Positions 42,583 to 51,724 of a stretch of 64,000 nucleotides of DNA are shown piece by piece. Under the pieces are notes generated by a model that was not told the DNA's origin, ran no database searches, and saw only the letters and a program-made list of their open reading frames with translations. The translations under genes and the position numbers were made by a program. Every line of letters begins with the position of its first letter. The stretch's first letter is position 1. Source of the stretch: Croceitalea marina (GTDB taxonomy: Bacteria; Bacteroidota; Bacteroidia; Flavobacteriales; Flavobacteriaceae); assembly GCF_042684265.1 (NCBI RefSeq), contig NZ_JBHULB010000082.1, forward strand, positions 62,001 through 126,000, read 5' to 3'.

Positions 42583-42603
42583 AGTTCACAAATCGTCAAC
42601 ATT
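42583..42603 (+). repeat. 21-bp subterminal direct repeat (right copy)
   Basis: Identical and same orientation as 22211-22231; see that entry. It lies 51 bp inside the right att copy. Confidence 0.85.
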
Positions 42604-42654
42604 AAAAATCATAAAAAGCTGAAAGCCTTTTAAATAAAGGGGGCTGGGAAAAAG

Positions 42655-42673
42655 GTTCGATTCTTGCCGGGGC
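42655..42673 (+). repeat. island attachment site (right copy)
   Basis: The second copy of GTTCGATTCTTGCCGGGGC, the tRNA-Arg 3' end. Only this stub is present, not a whole tRNA, so it marks the far junction of the island. The following base differs (T instead of C). Confidence 0.9.
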
Positions 42674-42869
42674 TACTTTAAACTATTTCTCTCCTTACTA
42701 ACTTTTGCACCTCATCCAAAATTATTAAAAGCTGAAAGTTACCATCTTAGCACTAAATCAAATATGAGGTTTCATGTCAACTCAGTAAAATTTTGTGCAG
42801 TTCATCGAATATATGGTAGGGTTTATCCGATTTCAGGTGTTCACAGTAGTAGACCTAAATGCTATTACA

Positions 42870-45602
42870 ATGAGACCTGAATCAACCAGCTGTAAACCAG
42901 CACTTTCACTATTCGCAAACCTATTGTTTATCTTATTAATCTCTGTGGGTACCGGCTATGCCCAAACTTATTGGTCCAATCCTTCTTCTTGGCCAAATGG
43001 AAAAGTTCCTTCAACTAACGAAAATGTTATTATCTCCAATGGAAAAACCATCATATTGGATACCAGCACTCCTAATCTTGGTAGCTTAATCGTTAATGGA
43101 AAACTTATTTTTGAAGATAGCGATGTGACATTGACCGCCAGATGGATAATGGTGCACGGCCTTTTGCAAATAGGAACAAAAGAAAATCCTTTTCAGAGCA
43201 AAGCCACAATTACCTTAAATGGGCCCGAGGAAGACGTAAATACCATGGGAGGCCGGTTTTTGACCACCATGATGGGCGGTTCTTTAGAGATTCATGGCGC
43301 AAGTGCCTCAAAATTGAGTTGGGGCCAATTAGAAGGCAATCTTGAAGTCGGGGCCACCTCGCTCACATTAAACCTTGAACCAAAAGGATGGCAGATAGGC
43401 GATAAAATTGCTATTGCCCCAAGTGGTTACGAACCCTACGAGGCCGAAGAGCTCACTATAACCGGTATTAATGGAAATTCTATTTCGTTTACACCTGCTT
43501 TGCAATATGCCCATTACGGGGAGCTACAAGAATATGAAGGAAAAATTCTTGATGAACGTGCCGAAGTAGCGATGTTGACCAGAAACGTAAGAATTCAAGG
43601 GGCAGATGATTCGCCCGAACTCCGGTTTGGAGCACATATCATGGTCATGGTAGACTCAGGACCAATTCGTGTTGAAGGCGTCGAATTTACCAAAACAGGT
43701 CAACCTGGTAAAGAAGCGAGATATAATTTTCATTGGCACTTAGCAGGTGACAGAGAAGGTGATTATATAAAAAACTCTAGTATTCACCATGGTATGCAAA
43801 GAGCGGTCGTACTGCATCAAACGGACAATGTACTGGTAGAAAATGTTGTTGCTTATAACATACAAAATCATGCTTTTGTACCCGCAGAAGACGGTAATGA
43901 GCTGAACAATACCTTTAAGAACAATCTAGCTATGCTAGTTCGCAGACCGGACAAAGACTTTTTTGCCTTTCCTAGAGAAGGTAATGGTGGAAGTTCTCAG
44001 GGCGAACAAAGGGTTGGTGGTTTTTGGATGCGAAACCCGCATAATAATCTTATCGGCAATCATGTTGCGGGTTCTGAACGCGGCACCGGGTTTTTCTTTG
44101 ATACTCGTAGTCGAGGCAAAGAATTTAGAGACTACGACTTATTACCCCGAGAAATTGTATTCAACGATAATGTTGCCCATTCTTGCTCTGTTCCAGGGAA
44201 CTTAGGTAACGAGGGAATTTCCAATACCGCACTTTACGGACAAGTAGGCCACGGTCATGGTTTTTTCATGACAACTTTTCATAATGGGGATTTGATGTGG
44301 ACTTTTAATAACTTCACAGGCTACAAAAATGCCATGAGCGGGGCATGGACAGAGATAACCAATGTCACTCTAGATAATTTTATTTTGGCCGACAATGCCA
44401 TAGGGCTCTTATCATCGGAGTCTTATGTGCAAAACTCCCTCGTTATTGGTAAATCAAAAAATGAAATAGGGGGCAAAAACAGACACTTGAGACATGGAGA
44501 CCGAAGGGCGGGATACTATTCCATAGCCCAAGGCGGAAGTAAAGAGCCCAAATTGAGCAACGTGACCTTTATAGATATCAATAAAGATGTTGAAGAAGGT
44601 AAAGTGGCGGCGGCCATAATAGGGCACGGAGGTCATAAAGAATACAATTTTTTTGAAAATATTCAAGTAAAAGGAGAAACTTTACCCCTATGGATGAGCA
44701 CTAGGGGAAGTAAGGGTAAAAACGAGAATTCTTCTATTCTTTTGGATAAAGATGGTAGTTTGACGGGGTATAATCGACCTGTTCTAATTGCACACCCCTA
44801 TTCTTCATTTGCCAATGACGCTATTGAATATAGAGAAGAATGGCAGGCCTATATTTTAGAGGCTGAAGGTGCCATGCAGCTGAAAATGGCCGATATTGGG
44901 TTCGACCTGCCGCAAGAAGTTGCTTTGATACGTGACTATGATCAGCACCGTATTCCTAAAATGCAGAGGGCGAAACAACGCTATTATAGCTTTTTTGGCA
45001 ATCAACGTTATACCATTTTGGGCCAATGGGAGATAGATGATAGACGAAACCTTTTAGAGCTGCGAAGTGTTTTGGAAAAAGAAGGTGAATGGGCCATTTT
45101 TAAGCATCCTTTCCCCTATACTGGCGTCGAGGTTCTGGATGAAGACGATTTTCCGATAACCAAGGTCGACACTTTAAAAGATTTAGATAACGAACTAGCG
45201 AACTCCTACTATTTTAATGAGGATGAGGGGGCACTATATATCAAAATGGTTACCGATGAAACCGGTTATTCTAAAGTAAATCTAATTCCAAAAGGAGAAA
45301 AAACGGGTAATAACTATGGCCTGCCAGACAACAGCCCAGACCTTTATTTTAGGGATATCACTGTATATCCAAACCCTTTAACTTCGTCGTCCGTACTGCA
45401 ATATACCCTAAACCAAAAAGAGTTTTTATCTGTTGAAGTCTTTGATATGTTGGGCCGCAAAACCAAGCAGCTATTTTTAGGCGAAAGGGATTCGGGCAAT
45501 CATACCCTATCCTTAGAGAATGTAGTCGTGCAATCTGGAGTTTATATCCTTAACGTGCGGGTTGATGATATTTCAGTACCTATTAAAATCATTAAACCTT
45601 AA
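42870..45602 (+). CDS. secreted G8-domain beta-helix protein with T9SS type A tail
   Basis: A 910-aa protein starting at ATG 42870 with a signal peptide (ending TGYAQ); a GTG 75 bp upstream would add a non-signal-like extension. The G8 domain follows (about residues 30-150: WSNPSSWPNGKVPSTNENVII, LIVNGKLIFED, TMGGRF), then a parallel beta-helix (about 240-620; NFHWHLAGDREGDYIKNSSIHHGMQRAVVLH) as in CEMIP/TMEM2 and PKHD1-type proteins, and finally a Por-type secretion tail (DITVYPNPLTSSSVL...GVYILNVRV). CEMIP and TMEM2 are linked to hyaluronan breakdown; a polysaccharide substrate here is inference. It starts 196 bp right of the island end. The partner gene follows after 10 bp. Confidence 0.88.
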   Translation: MRPESTSCKPALSLFANLLFILLISVGTGYAQTYWSNPSSWPNGKVPSTNENVIISNGKTIILDTSTPNLGSLIVNGKLIFEDSDVTLTARWIMVHGLLQIGTKENPFQSKATITLNGPEEDVNTMGGRFLTTMMGGSLEIHGASASKLSWGQLEGNLEVGATSLTLNLEPKGWQIGDKIAIAPSGYEPYEAEELTITGINGNSISFTPALQYAHYGELQEYEGKILDERAEVAMLTRNVRIQGADDSPELRFGAHIMVMVDSGPIRVEGVEFTKTGQPGKEARYNFHWHLAGDREGDYIKNSSIHHGMQRAVVLHQTDNVLVENVVAYNIQNHAFVPAEDGNELNNTFKNNLAMLVRRPDKDFFAFPREGNGGSSQGEQRVGGFWMRNPHNNLIGNHVAGSERGTGFFFDTRSRGKEFRDYDLLPREIVFNDNVAHSCSVPGNLGNEGISNTALYGQVGHGHGFFMTTFHNGDLMWTFNNFTGYKNAMSGAWTEITNVTLDNFILADNAIGLLSSESYVQNSLVIGKSKNEIGGKNRHLRHGDRRAGYYSIAQGGSKEPKLSNVTFIDINKDVEEGKVAAAIIGHGGHKEYNFFENIQVKGETLPLWMSTRGSKGKNENSSILLDKDGSLTGYNRPVLIAHPYSSFANDAIEYREEWQAYILEAEGAMQLKMADIGFDLPQEVALIRDYDQHRIPKMQRAKQRYYSFFGNQRYTILGQWEIDDRRNLLELRSVLEKEGEWAIFKHPFPYTGVEVLDEDDFPITKVDTLKDLDNELANSYYFNEDEGALYIKMVTDETGYSKVNLIPKGEKTGNNYGLPDNSPDLYFRDITVYPNPLTSSSVLQYTLNQKEFLSVEVFDMLGRKTKQLFLGERDSGNHTLSLENVVVQSGVYILNVRVDDISVPIKIIKP

Positions 45603-45612
45603 CAGGAGTATT

Positions 45613-47907
45613 ATGATCAAATTATTTCGCTATTTATCTGTTGCCCTTTTAATCACTTTAAACATTCACTTTTTAAAAGCTCAAGGCAAAAGTGAGTTAG
45701 TAATACCTATAGGCAAAACACTTATTTTAAAGAAGAGTCCTTCGCCATTGGAAAAGATTACCGTTCAGGGTGTTTTGCGAATTGCTGATGTTAAGGATAT
45801 TGAAATTCAGGTTGCCCAAATTGTGATTGATGGTGGCACCTTTGAAATTGGAACGGAACAAGAAGAAAAAAAATACAAATGTCAGATAACATTTACCCAT
45901 TCGTCGGGAACTCTTTCATCGGGCTTAAAAGTAATCAATGATGGAAATCTGTTGTTTTATAATCCTCTGACTATTGTTTCGTCAATAGAATATCAAAGTG
46001 AGGCTATTAAAGAAAAACAACTTACCAAGAACATTATTTTATCAACCGCTAATAAGAGCGTCACCGCTTCTGTCCGTTTGGAAAAAGCGTCTAAAGTCAA
46101 TCTATCAGGGGTGCTATTTAAAAATATGGGGGATTCTTTCGAACCGGCCTTTTTATGGAATGGCAATAAAGAAGGCAAGGCAAGTTTATTAAATTCCGTT
46201 TTTGTCAATTCAAAAGGCGATGACCTGGTTTTAGAAAACACCTCGGCCCGTATTGAAAATAACATTTTCATCTCAGCAAACGGAAGCTCCATTATCTGTT
46301 CTAAAAATGGAAAGGGATATCAAAATAAGATAGAATCCAATCTACTGATCAACAATAACAAAAAAGGGGCTTATGCTCTTTTGGTTGGCAATCCGTTTCA
46401 AGCTATTCAGAAAAATAAGGTCAAAGTCGCAAATAGCGCCAACGGTATTGCCATAAAAAAGCCCAATCCTACCAAAGACAAAGCGTGGTCAACGGTTTCA
46501 AAGCATTTTGTTTTGAACAATAATAGTATTGAACTTAATGGCTCAACAAACAAAGAACATCAAAATATTGGTTTATTCATTGACGATTTTAATCATTTGG
46601 GGATTTGGAGAACTACACACAATGCGATAGTTAATTTCCCTGTTGGAGCAATTATAAAAAGTAAAAATACTGTGCTTTCCGATTATGATTTTAAAGAAAA
46701 TTTAATCGGAATTTACCCGGGAACTGCCTACGTGCAAAATTCAAGATTCATTCGTACCCATCTGAATCCTGATTTAAATTCGAAAGCCATTTGGGCAACC
46801 GACTCTTTAGGGAAATCGGCCCCAAAACTTAGTAATATTACAATCCGTAATTATAAGACCGGTATTTTTTATGAAGGGCTAATTGCATCTGAAAACTATT
46901 TTGAGGAAATCGCTTCAGAAAATACCACCACTTTAGGTTTTGGAAATTTAGACCCAGAAAGTATCATTGTTGCAAAGGGTTTTAAAGAAGAAAAATTTGA
47001 GGATAAACCAAATCAAAGACATATGCCCCATAAGGTGAGCCAAAGTCATCATGCACACCATGTTAAACCCAAAAAGAAAAAAGATTATCTACTTTTTCAT
47101 CAAGATTCACCTTTACTCACGAACAACAGTAAGCCCTTGGTTGAAAATACTGAAATCTATAAATCATTGAGAGATTCATACGGAACTTTGGTAATCTCCA
47201 CAGGTCACGGCCTTCTAGATCCTGTTCATGAGCATTCCTATTCTTTTAATACGCTTGACCTTGTCAACCACTTCACACAAAAAACGACATCTCTAAAAAA
47301 GCCCACCAACAGAACTACTCTTTTTACGGCGGGTAAAAATGTATGCGAACTTAAACTGGGTGAAGAAGCAATGAATTTTTTTGATCTAAGCTTTGAATGG
47401 GAAAGCGCGCCAGGCAATTGGATTGTTTTGAAAGTACCCTATCCACATAAAAAACCTTTTGCCATGCATTCTTTCGGAAACTTAATTGACCAAAGCTCAA
47501 GTACTGAGGAACTCATGACAACTAAAAGAACGAGTTATTTTATTGACAGTGAAACTATTTATGTAAAGCTTTTCAATACCAAAAATGTGGATGAACTTGT
47601 GCTTTATAGTTCTGATGTGCTTACCGAAATTACTTTAGCCGATAAAAGGATCCCCATCTCCATTAAGACCAACGAAGAAGAAAATGAAGTACTTATCACC
47701 TGCAAAACCGTTAAATCAACACCTGCTACTTTAGAATTATTGGATTATTATGGTAATGTAGTGGAGACGCTTTTTGACGGAATTGCTTCAAAACCAGAAA
47801 TAAAAGCGTCTATTGATCTTGAAAAATTTGACATAACGAACAATGTCTATTTATACTCACTAAAAATTGATGGTAAGACCCATAAAGGCCCATTACATAC
47901 CTATTAA
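45613..47907 (+). CDS. second secreted G8/beta-helix-like protein
   Basis: A 764-aa protein starting at ATG 45613, preceded by a good AGGAG ribosome site, with a signal peptide (ending LKAQ). The N-terminal part repeats the G8 theme in a diverged form (VIPIGKTLILKKSPSPLEKITVQGVLRI, GGTFEIGTEQ), followed by a beta-helix region (about 150-470). A His/Lys-rich stretch (HMPHKVSQSHHAHHVKPKKKK) at about 477-497 may bind metal or anionic polysaccharide. The end (LELLDYYGNVVETLFDG...NVYLYSLKI) looks like a weak T9SS type A tail. It is probably a diverged duplicate of the gene before it and is co-transcribed with it. Confidence 0.8.
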   Translation: MIKLFRYLSVALLITLNIHFLKAQGKSELVIPIGKTLILKKSPSPLEKITVQGVLRIADVKDIEIQVAQIVIDGGTFEIGTEQEEKKYKCQITFTHSSGTLSSGLKVINDGNLLFYNPLTIVSSIEYQSEAIKEKQLTKNIILSTANKSVTASVRLEKASKVNLSGVLFKNMGDSFEPAFLWNGNKEGKASLLNSVFVNSKGDDLVLENTSARIENNIFISANGSSIICSKNGKGYQNKIESNLLINNNKKGAYALLVGNPFQAIQKNKVKVANSANGIAIKKPNPTKDKAWSTVSKHFVLNNNSIELNGSTNKEHQNIGLFIDDFNHLGIWRTTHNAIVNFPVGAIIKSKNTVLSDYDFKENLIGIYPGTAYVQNSRFIRTHLNPDLNSKAIWATDSLGKSAPKLSNITIRNYKTGIFYEGLIASENYFEEIASENTTTLGFGNLDPESIIVAKGFKEEKFEDKPNQRHMPHKVSQSHHAHHVKPKKKKDYLLFHQDSPLLTNNSKPLVENTEIYKSLRDSYGTLVISTGHGLLDPVHEHSYSFNTLDLVNHFTQKTTSLKKPTNRTTLFTAGKNVCELKLGEEAMNFFDLSFEWESAPGNWIVLKVPYPHKKPFAMHSFGNLIDQSSSTEELMTTKRTSYFIDSETIYVKLFNTKNVDELVLYSSDVLTEITLADKRIPISIKTNEEENEVLITCKTVKSTPATLELLDYYGNVVETLFDGIASKPEIKASIDLEKFDITNNVYLYSLKIDGKTHKGPLHTY

Positions 47908-48033
47908 AAGCTAAGGCTATTTAGACATGAGATCATTTTGAAAAATAGGTCCAGTGCCTTTATTGCCCGGCTTGATCTCCTTTTCTTCCCCCAATCAATT
48001 CTTTGCACTTTATCGAAAAAAAAAATTCTTTTC

Positions 48034-48062
48034 AGGAGTTTTTAACTTTTGGTTGTTTTATA
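48034..48062 (+). promoter_or_regulatory. ECF-type promoter, copy 1 (small membrane protein)
   Basis: TCAGGAG (48034-48040), 15 bp, TGTTTTA (48056-48062). The same two boxes at the same spacing occur at 51753-51725 (minus), 52331-52359 and 53750-53778, all around one ECF sigma gene. It ends 14 bp before the ATG at 48077. Confidence 0.7.
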
Positions 48063-48076
48063 TAAAAAGAACGACC

Positions 48077-48220
48077 ATGCAAAAAACTATGCTAACAAAA
48101 AAGGAGATGATGCAAAGAGACGAACAAATAAAAAAAATGTTCGAATTCCATGATTTTTGTTTAAAGGGAATTGTGGTTTTTAGCCTAATACAATTTTTCG
48201 TATTCCTAGCAATTTTTTAG
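48077..48220 (+). CDS. 47-aa single-span membrane protein
   Basis: A 47-aa product (MQKTMLTKKEMMQRDEQIKK start, charged helix, then one C-terminal transmembrane segment CLKGIVVFSLIQFFVFLAIF). The frame could be extended upstream to 47954, but that would overlap the ECF-type promoter, so ATG 48077 is preferred. The promoter placed exactly as in three other genes around the ECF unit supports it as a real gene. It may be a small membrane effector or signalling peptide of that unit; no family recognised. Confidence 0.6.
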   Translation: MQKTMLTKKEMMQRDEQIKKMFEFHDFCLKGIVVFSLIQFFVFLAIF

Positions 48221-48284
48221 AACTAACCCACTCTTTTGAGAACCATACATATAGATATGAAAAATTACACTACAACAAAAAAAA

Positions 48285-50804
48285 TTAAAGAAATAGAAGC
48301 TTTACTGACAAATTTGGGGTTATACCCAAAGAATTCTGACCGAACCTTTGTGCCTGTTGTTCAGCGTTCAAACGATAAAAAGCATTTATTTCGTTTTCAC
48401 GATTAAGTACGTTCCATACTGAAAAAGCTATTTGCGCCCTGGTTTGTTCACCCCAATTGAACTGATATTGAGTTGAAAAATCCAGGCGTAGGTAGTCTTT
48501 TAAACGCTCCGAGTTACTATTCGTAAAATTTAGTTCCCCCTCTACCACTTCATTGTTTACTTCAAGCGCAGTAAATGGTCTACCTGAACGCCAATTTAAA
48601 CCAGCTGCCCACAACCAATTGCCTTTTGTAAAATTTGTACCCGCCGTAAAAGCATGACTAATATTAAAATTATTTGCAAAGCTAGTCTCAGGTAATTCCT
48701 GAAAAGAATATTGACTATCCAAATAAGCATAGCTTAGCCAAAAAGCGTTCTTTTCAAATTGTTTTCTTATTAAAACATCAGCACCAAAAGCGCTATAAGA
48801 CCCAAAGGTCCTTTCAAATTCATAGGGTCCCTGAAAACCTTGGCTTTGAGTTGTAATACCATCTACTTCCTTATAAAAGGGTACGAGATTAAAAAGCCAG
48901 CCCGCTTTGTTATAACTCATACCTATAGACCCTTGTTTACTTGTAATTACCGGTACGGATTCATTATTTGAAAGTTGCCATCTTCTCTTTTCAACTCCCA
49001 AAAAATCATTCTGAAAGTTTATCACCTGTGAAGTACTTTGATGTTTAAACTCACCCAGTGCTTCAACGCTAAGGTTTTCATTAAAACGATGGCTAAAGCT
49101 TAAACGAGGTTGCCATAATCCTTTGTTAAAATCATAGAGATAATTATAGCGAAGGCCCAAAGTCAATTTAGTATCCAGATCTTTAGAAGATAATCTTACT
49201 TCACTAAAAACACCGTGTGTCTGTAACAGCTCACCCACCAATCTTATAAATAAAGGGTTATCTATATTATCTAGGTTTGTAACTTTAGTTTCTGTAAAGT
49301 CATAGCCACCAATGAAACTCATTTGTTCACTCAAGGCATAATTAGCCATAACCCTGAACTCGGTTTCAGAAACTTTGTTTTCTTGAATAAAACGCTGATC
49401 GGCCTCGATGGCAACATTGTTGGCATCTAACTTATAATCCGTATTATAAATTGAAACTGTTGTGCTAAGTTTTTCTGACCAATCTCTATTATAATTTAAA
49501 CCAGCGGCAATAGTACTTTGATTTAGATTACTTTCCCTAATCTCTGTCTGCCCATTAAAGATAGCGGTCTCATTAAACTTAAGACTGTTGTTGGTCTGGA
49601 TAAAGTTTAACCGTAATTGATCTTTTTGAGTTGGCTGCCAGAGTAGTCTTAAAGAAGTATCATAAAAATCGAAATCAATTTCAGATTCATTAATCATTGT
49701 CGTATTCTGTTGTATTTCAGTGTCTTGTGAAATACGATCAAAATAACTAGAATAGGTTGGTGTTTGTACAAAACCATTTATGGCTTTTCTAGCCGCTACT
49801 TGCATGGAGGCTTTTTCACCTAAAGGAGTATCTACCGATGAATGGGCATCAATGAGGTTGAAACCAATACTCCCTTTAAAATCATTATTAAGTTTTGTGC
49901 TGGTTTTCATAGCAATTGTACCTGAAACGCCATCTGTTTCATAGGTATTGCTCCCATTTTTTTTAAGCTCGACCTTTTGTGTTATGCTAGGATTGAACAT
50001 CGATATTAACCCGAAAAAATGACCCGATTGATACATTTTAATACCATCCCATGTGATACGGTTTTGGTCATTACTACCCCCTCTGATATTGATGTTCGAA
50101 ACGGTCTCATCGATACTTTGTATACCCGGAAATGCCTGTACAGATTGTAAAACATCATTATCTACCAACCCTGGCAAGGTGCTAAATCTCTTAAAATCTA
50201 ATTGGTAAGAACCATTATCCAATTGATCTACTCCTCTTACCAAAAAATCATAGACGACTACCTCGGCCAATTGCTCTTGATAGAGCGTTAGAAAAAGGGT
50301 TTCGCATGCTTCTTGGGTTTTAAGGGAATTTACAGCCAAACGAATAGGTTTATACCCTATATGTTCAATGGTGATAGTATCTCTTGCTTTAAGATTTTTT
50401 AATTCGAAAAAACCTTCTTCATTAGAAATAGTGCTATTTTTACCTGTATACAGGGTTACAAAAGGCAATATTTCGTTACTGTCTTTATCTTTTGAGTAAC
50501 CGCAAAAACGTATGGTCTTTTCTTTAAGAGTGATAATAGTTTTGGAAATAAAGATAAAATCCAGATAAGTCTCCGAGCTTATTTTTTCTAGGGCCTTTTC
50601 TAAGCTTAAGTTGTTTTTAGGAGCTTCTAAAATAATGTTTTCAACTAAATCGGAAGCATAATTAAATTGCACCCCATAACGCTCTTGTAATTCGTTTAAA
50701 ATCTCAGAAAGCACTAGCGTTTTCTCATTAGATTGGGAAATACAGCGGGAATGGTAGAAAAAAGATAACAGTAAAAGACCTGAAAATAATAGCTTCTTAC
50801 TCAC
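48285..50804 (-). CDS. TonB-dependent receptor/transducer with STN domain
   Basis: An 839-aa outer-membrane receptor: signal peptide (residues 1-24), STN signalling domain (about 30-95, LSEILNELQERYGVQFNYASD), a carboxypeptidase-regulatory-like domain (about 100-185, GENSTISNEEGFFELKNL-like), plug (about 195-320; VSNINIRGGSNDQNRITWDGIKMY) and beta-barrel ending in LSVKLLFL. The STN domain passes the ligand signal to the FecR-type anti-sigma. The ligand is unknown; no SusD partner is adjacent, which argues against a polysaccharide-utilisation pair. It overlaps fecR by 8 bp. Confidence 0.9.
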   Translation of the reverse strand: MSKKLLFSGLLLLSFFYHSRCISQSNEKTLVLSEILNELQERYGVQFNYASDLVENIILEAPKNNLSLEKALEKISSETYLDFIFISKTIITLKEKTIRFCGYSKDKDSNEILPFVTLYTGKNSTISNEEGFFELKNLKARDTITIEHIGYKPIRLAVNSLKTQEACETLFLTLYQEQLAEVVVYDFLVRGVDQLDNGSYQLDFKRFSTLPGLVDNDVLQSVQAFPGIQSIDETVSNINIRGGSNDQNRITWDGIKMYQSGHFFGLISMFNPSITQKVELKKNGSNTYETDGVSGTIAMKTSTKLNNDFKGSIGFNLIDAHSSVDTPLGEKASMQVAARKAINGFVQTPTYSSYFDRISQDTEIQQNTTMINESEIDFDFYDTSLRLLWQPTQKDQLRLNFIQTNNSLKFNETAIFNGQTEIRESNLNQSTIAAGLNYNRDWSEKLSTTVSIYNTDYKLDANNVAIEADQRFIQENKVSETEFRVMANYALSEQMSFIGGYDFTETKVTNLDNIDNPLFIRLVGELLQTHGVFSEVRLSSKDLDTKLTLGLRYNYLYDFNKGLWQPRLSFSHRFNENLSVEALGEFKHQSTSQVINFQNDFLGVEKRRWQLSNNESVPVITSKQGSIGMSYNKAGWLFNLVPFYKEVDGITTQSQGFQGPYEFERTFGSYSAFGADVLIRKQFEKNAFWLSYAYLDSQYSFQELPETSFANNFNISHAFTAGTNFTKGNWLWAAGLNWRSGRPFTALEVNNEVVEGELNFTNSNSERLKDYLRLDFSTQYQFNWGEQTRAQIAFSVWNVLNRENEINAFYRLNAEQQAQRFGQNSLGITPNLSVKLLFL

Positions 50805-51705
50805 GCATACTAAAACGTATCTCTTTTGGCTTTAGTATTTCGTAATCAAGTTCAAGCGCTTCTCCGATGGCTTTGAGGGCGCTATCTAAATCACCATGTG
50901 CAAAACCACCTGTAAATAAAGTTTTGGCATCAACTGTATTACTAGTAACAGAAACACCATATTGCCTTTCTAATTCGGCAAAAACCTCAGACAAAGGCGT
51001 ACGTTCAAAATAACTTATGTTGTTGGTCCATTTAGGAGCATCATAATTATGTTCACCACTTAGGGCCTTACCTGCCTGAATTCTGAAATTATCACCCTGC
51101 TTCAATATTTGGGTATGGCCATTTGCAACAACACGTACTGTACCTTCAAAACAAGCAACTTCAAAAAAATCGTCTCTTTGCTTAACATTGAATTCTGTAC
51201 CTAATACGCTTATGGTACCTTCTGAAGTGACCACATCAAATTTTGCCCCCTTGGCCACATCAAAAAATGCTTCACCTACCAATTTCACTTCTCTTTTATC
51301 TGCCCAATCTTGTTTAGAATAGCTTATCTCAGAAAGTGCATTTAAAGTTACAGTAGACGCATCCGGCAATTCTACGGTAGTTTGTTGAGCAACTTGTGTC
51401 TGTATGTTAATAGGTTGTTGGTTCAAAAAGAAATAGTAAAGACCGAATACCACAATAAGAACACTAGCAATCCGCATCAAGGGTCTTAAATAATGTAATT
51501 TTCTAACCTTAGTTTCCGGTTGCATAACCTTACTTCTAAAACTATCAAAATCATTGTACTCAGAATGGTCGGCTGCTTTAAAATGTGAAGCATCCTTAAC
51601 AATACGCTCAAAGAAAGGGGCATTATCCAAGGCATTAAATTCCTTCTTCTCTTCTTCTGAGAGCTGGTTCAATACCCATTTTTGTATTAAATTTTCCTTG
51701 TCCAT
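50797..51705 (-). CDS. FecR-family anti-sigma factor
   Basis: A 302-aa inner-membrane regulator. Cytoplasmic N-terminal part (LIQKWVLNQLSEEEKKEFN), one transmembrane segment (about 77-93, IASVLIVVFGLYYFF), the periplasmic FecR domain (about 105-200; TTVELPDASTVTLNALSEISY, LVGEAFFDVAKG, VLGTEFNVK) and a C-terminal DUF4974-like domain (YFERTPLSEVFAELERQYGVSV). Start ATG 51705 is chosen because an ECF-type promoter lies directly upstream and would overlap the longer version from 51732. It holds the ECF sigma inactive until the TonB receptor signals. Confidence 0.92.
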   Translation of the reverse strand: MDKENLIQKWVLNQLSEEEKKEFNALDNAPFFERIVKDASHFKAADHSEYNDFDSFRSKVMQPETKVRKLHYLRPLMRIASVLIVVFGLYYFFLNQQPINIQTQVAQQTTVELPDASTVTLNALSEISYSKQDWADKREVKLVGEAFFDVAKGAKFDVVTSEGTISVLGTEFNVKQRDDFFEVACFEGTVRVVANGHTQILKQGDNFRIQAGKALSGEHNYDAPKWTNNISYFERTPLSEVFAELERQYGVSVTSNTVDAKTLFTGGFAHGDLDSALKAIGEALELDYEILKPKEIRFSMRE

Positions 51706-51724
51706 GATTTTGACTCTTTGCCTA

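Larger units (their letters stand above)
41832..42654. other. gene-poor right end of the island
   Basis: About 820 bp without a convincing gene. It contains three related roughly 20-bp sequences: about 41991-42010 (ends TAGGGCGCAT), its reverse complement at 42405-42424 (starts ATGCGCCCTA, one indel) and a diverged copy at 42453-42471. It also has the perfect palindrome ATTGTCATGACAAT at 42200-42213, the inverted pair AGTTCCATT/AATGGAACT at 42341-42388, and the 21-bp subterminal repeat at 42583-42603. This looks like the debris of small insertion elements plus integrase-binding sequence at the island end. A 38-codon open frame at 42369-42485 is too short to call. Confidence 0.5.
22106..42673 (+). 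mobile_element. tRNA-Arg-integrated genomic island (20.6 kb) carrying an adhesin cassette
   Basis: The segment is bounded by a 19-bp direct repeat of the tRNA-Arg 3' end, with a tyrosine integrase 227 bp inside the tRNA-side end. A second, 21-bp direct repeat lies just inside both ends (22211-22231 and 42583-42603). Cargo: integrase, OmpA-type protein, PorP/SprF protein, giant type-B-CTD adhesin and a four-gene GTPase/kinase operon. No relaxase, coupling protein, replication or excisionase gene is visible, so it is probably mobilised only by its integrase or by helper elements. The moa genes on the left and G8 genes on the right are outside. Confidence 0.85.

Noticed and set aside
22106..42673. 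Interpretation of the island as a prophage or full conjugative transposon
   Set aside because: No capsid, terminase, lysis, relaxase or Tra genes are present; only an integrase and cargo are visible.
48257..48406. 49-codon plus-strand frame after the small membrane protein
   Set aside because: Most of it is antisense to the conserved end of the TonB receptor barrel, and it shows no domain or ribosome site.
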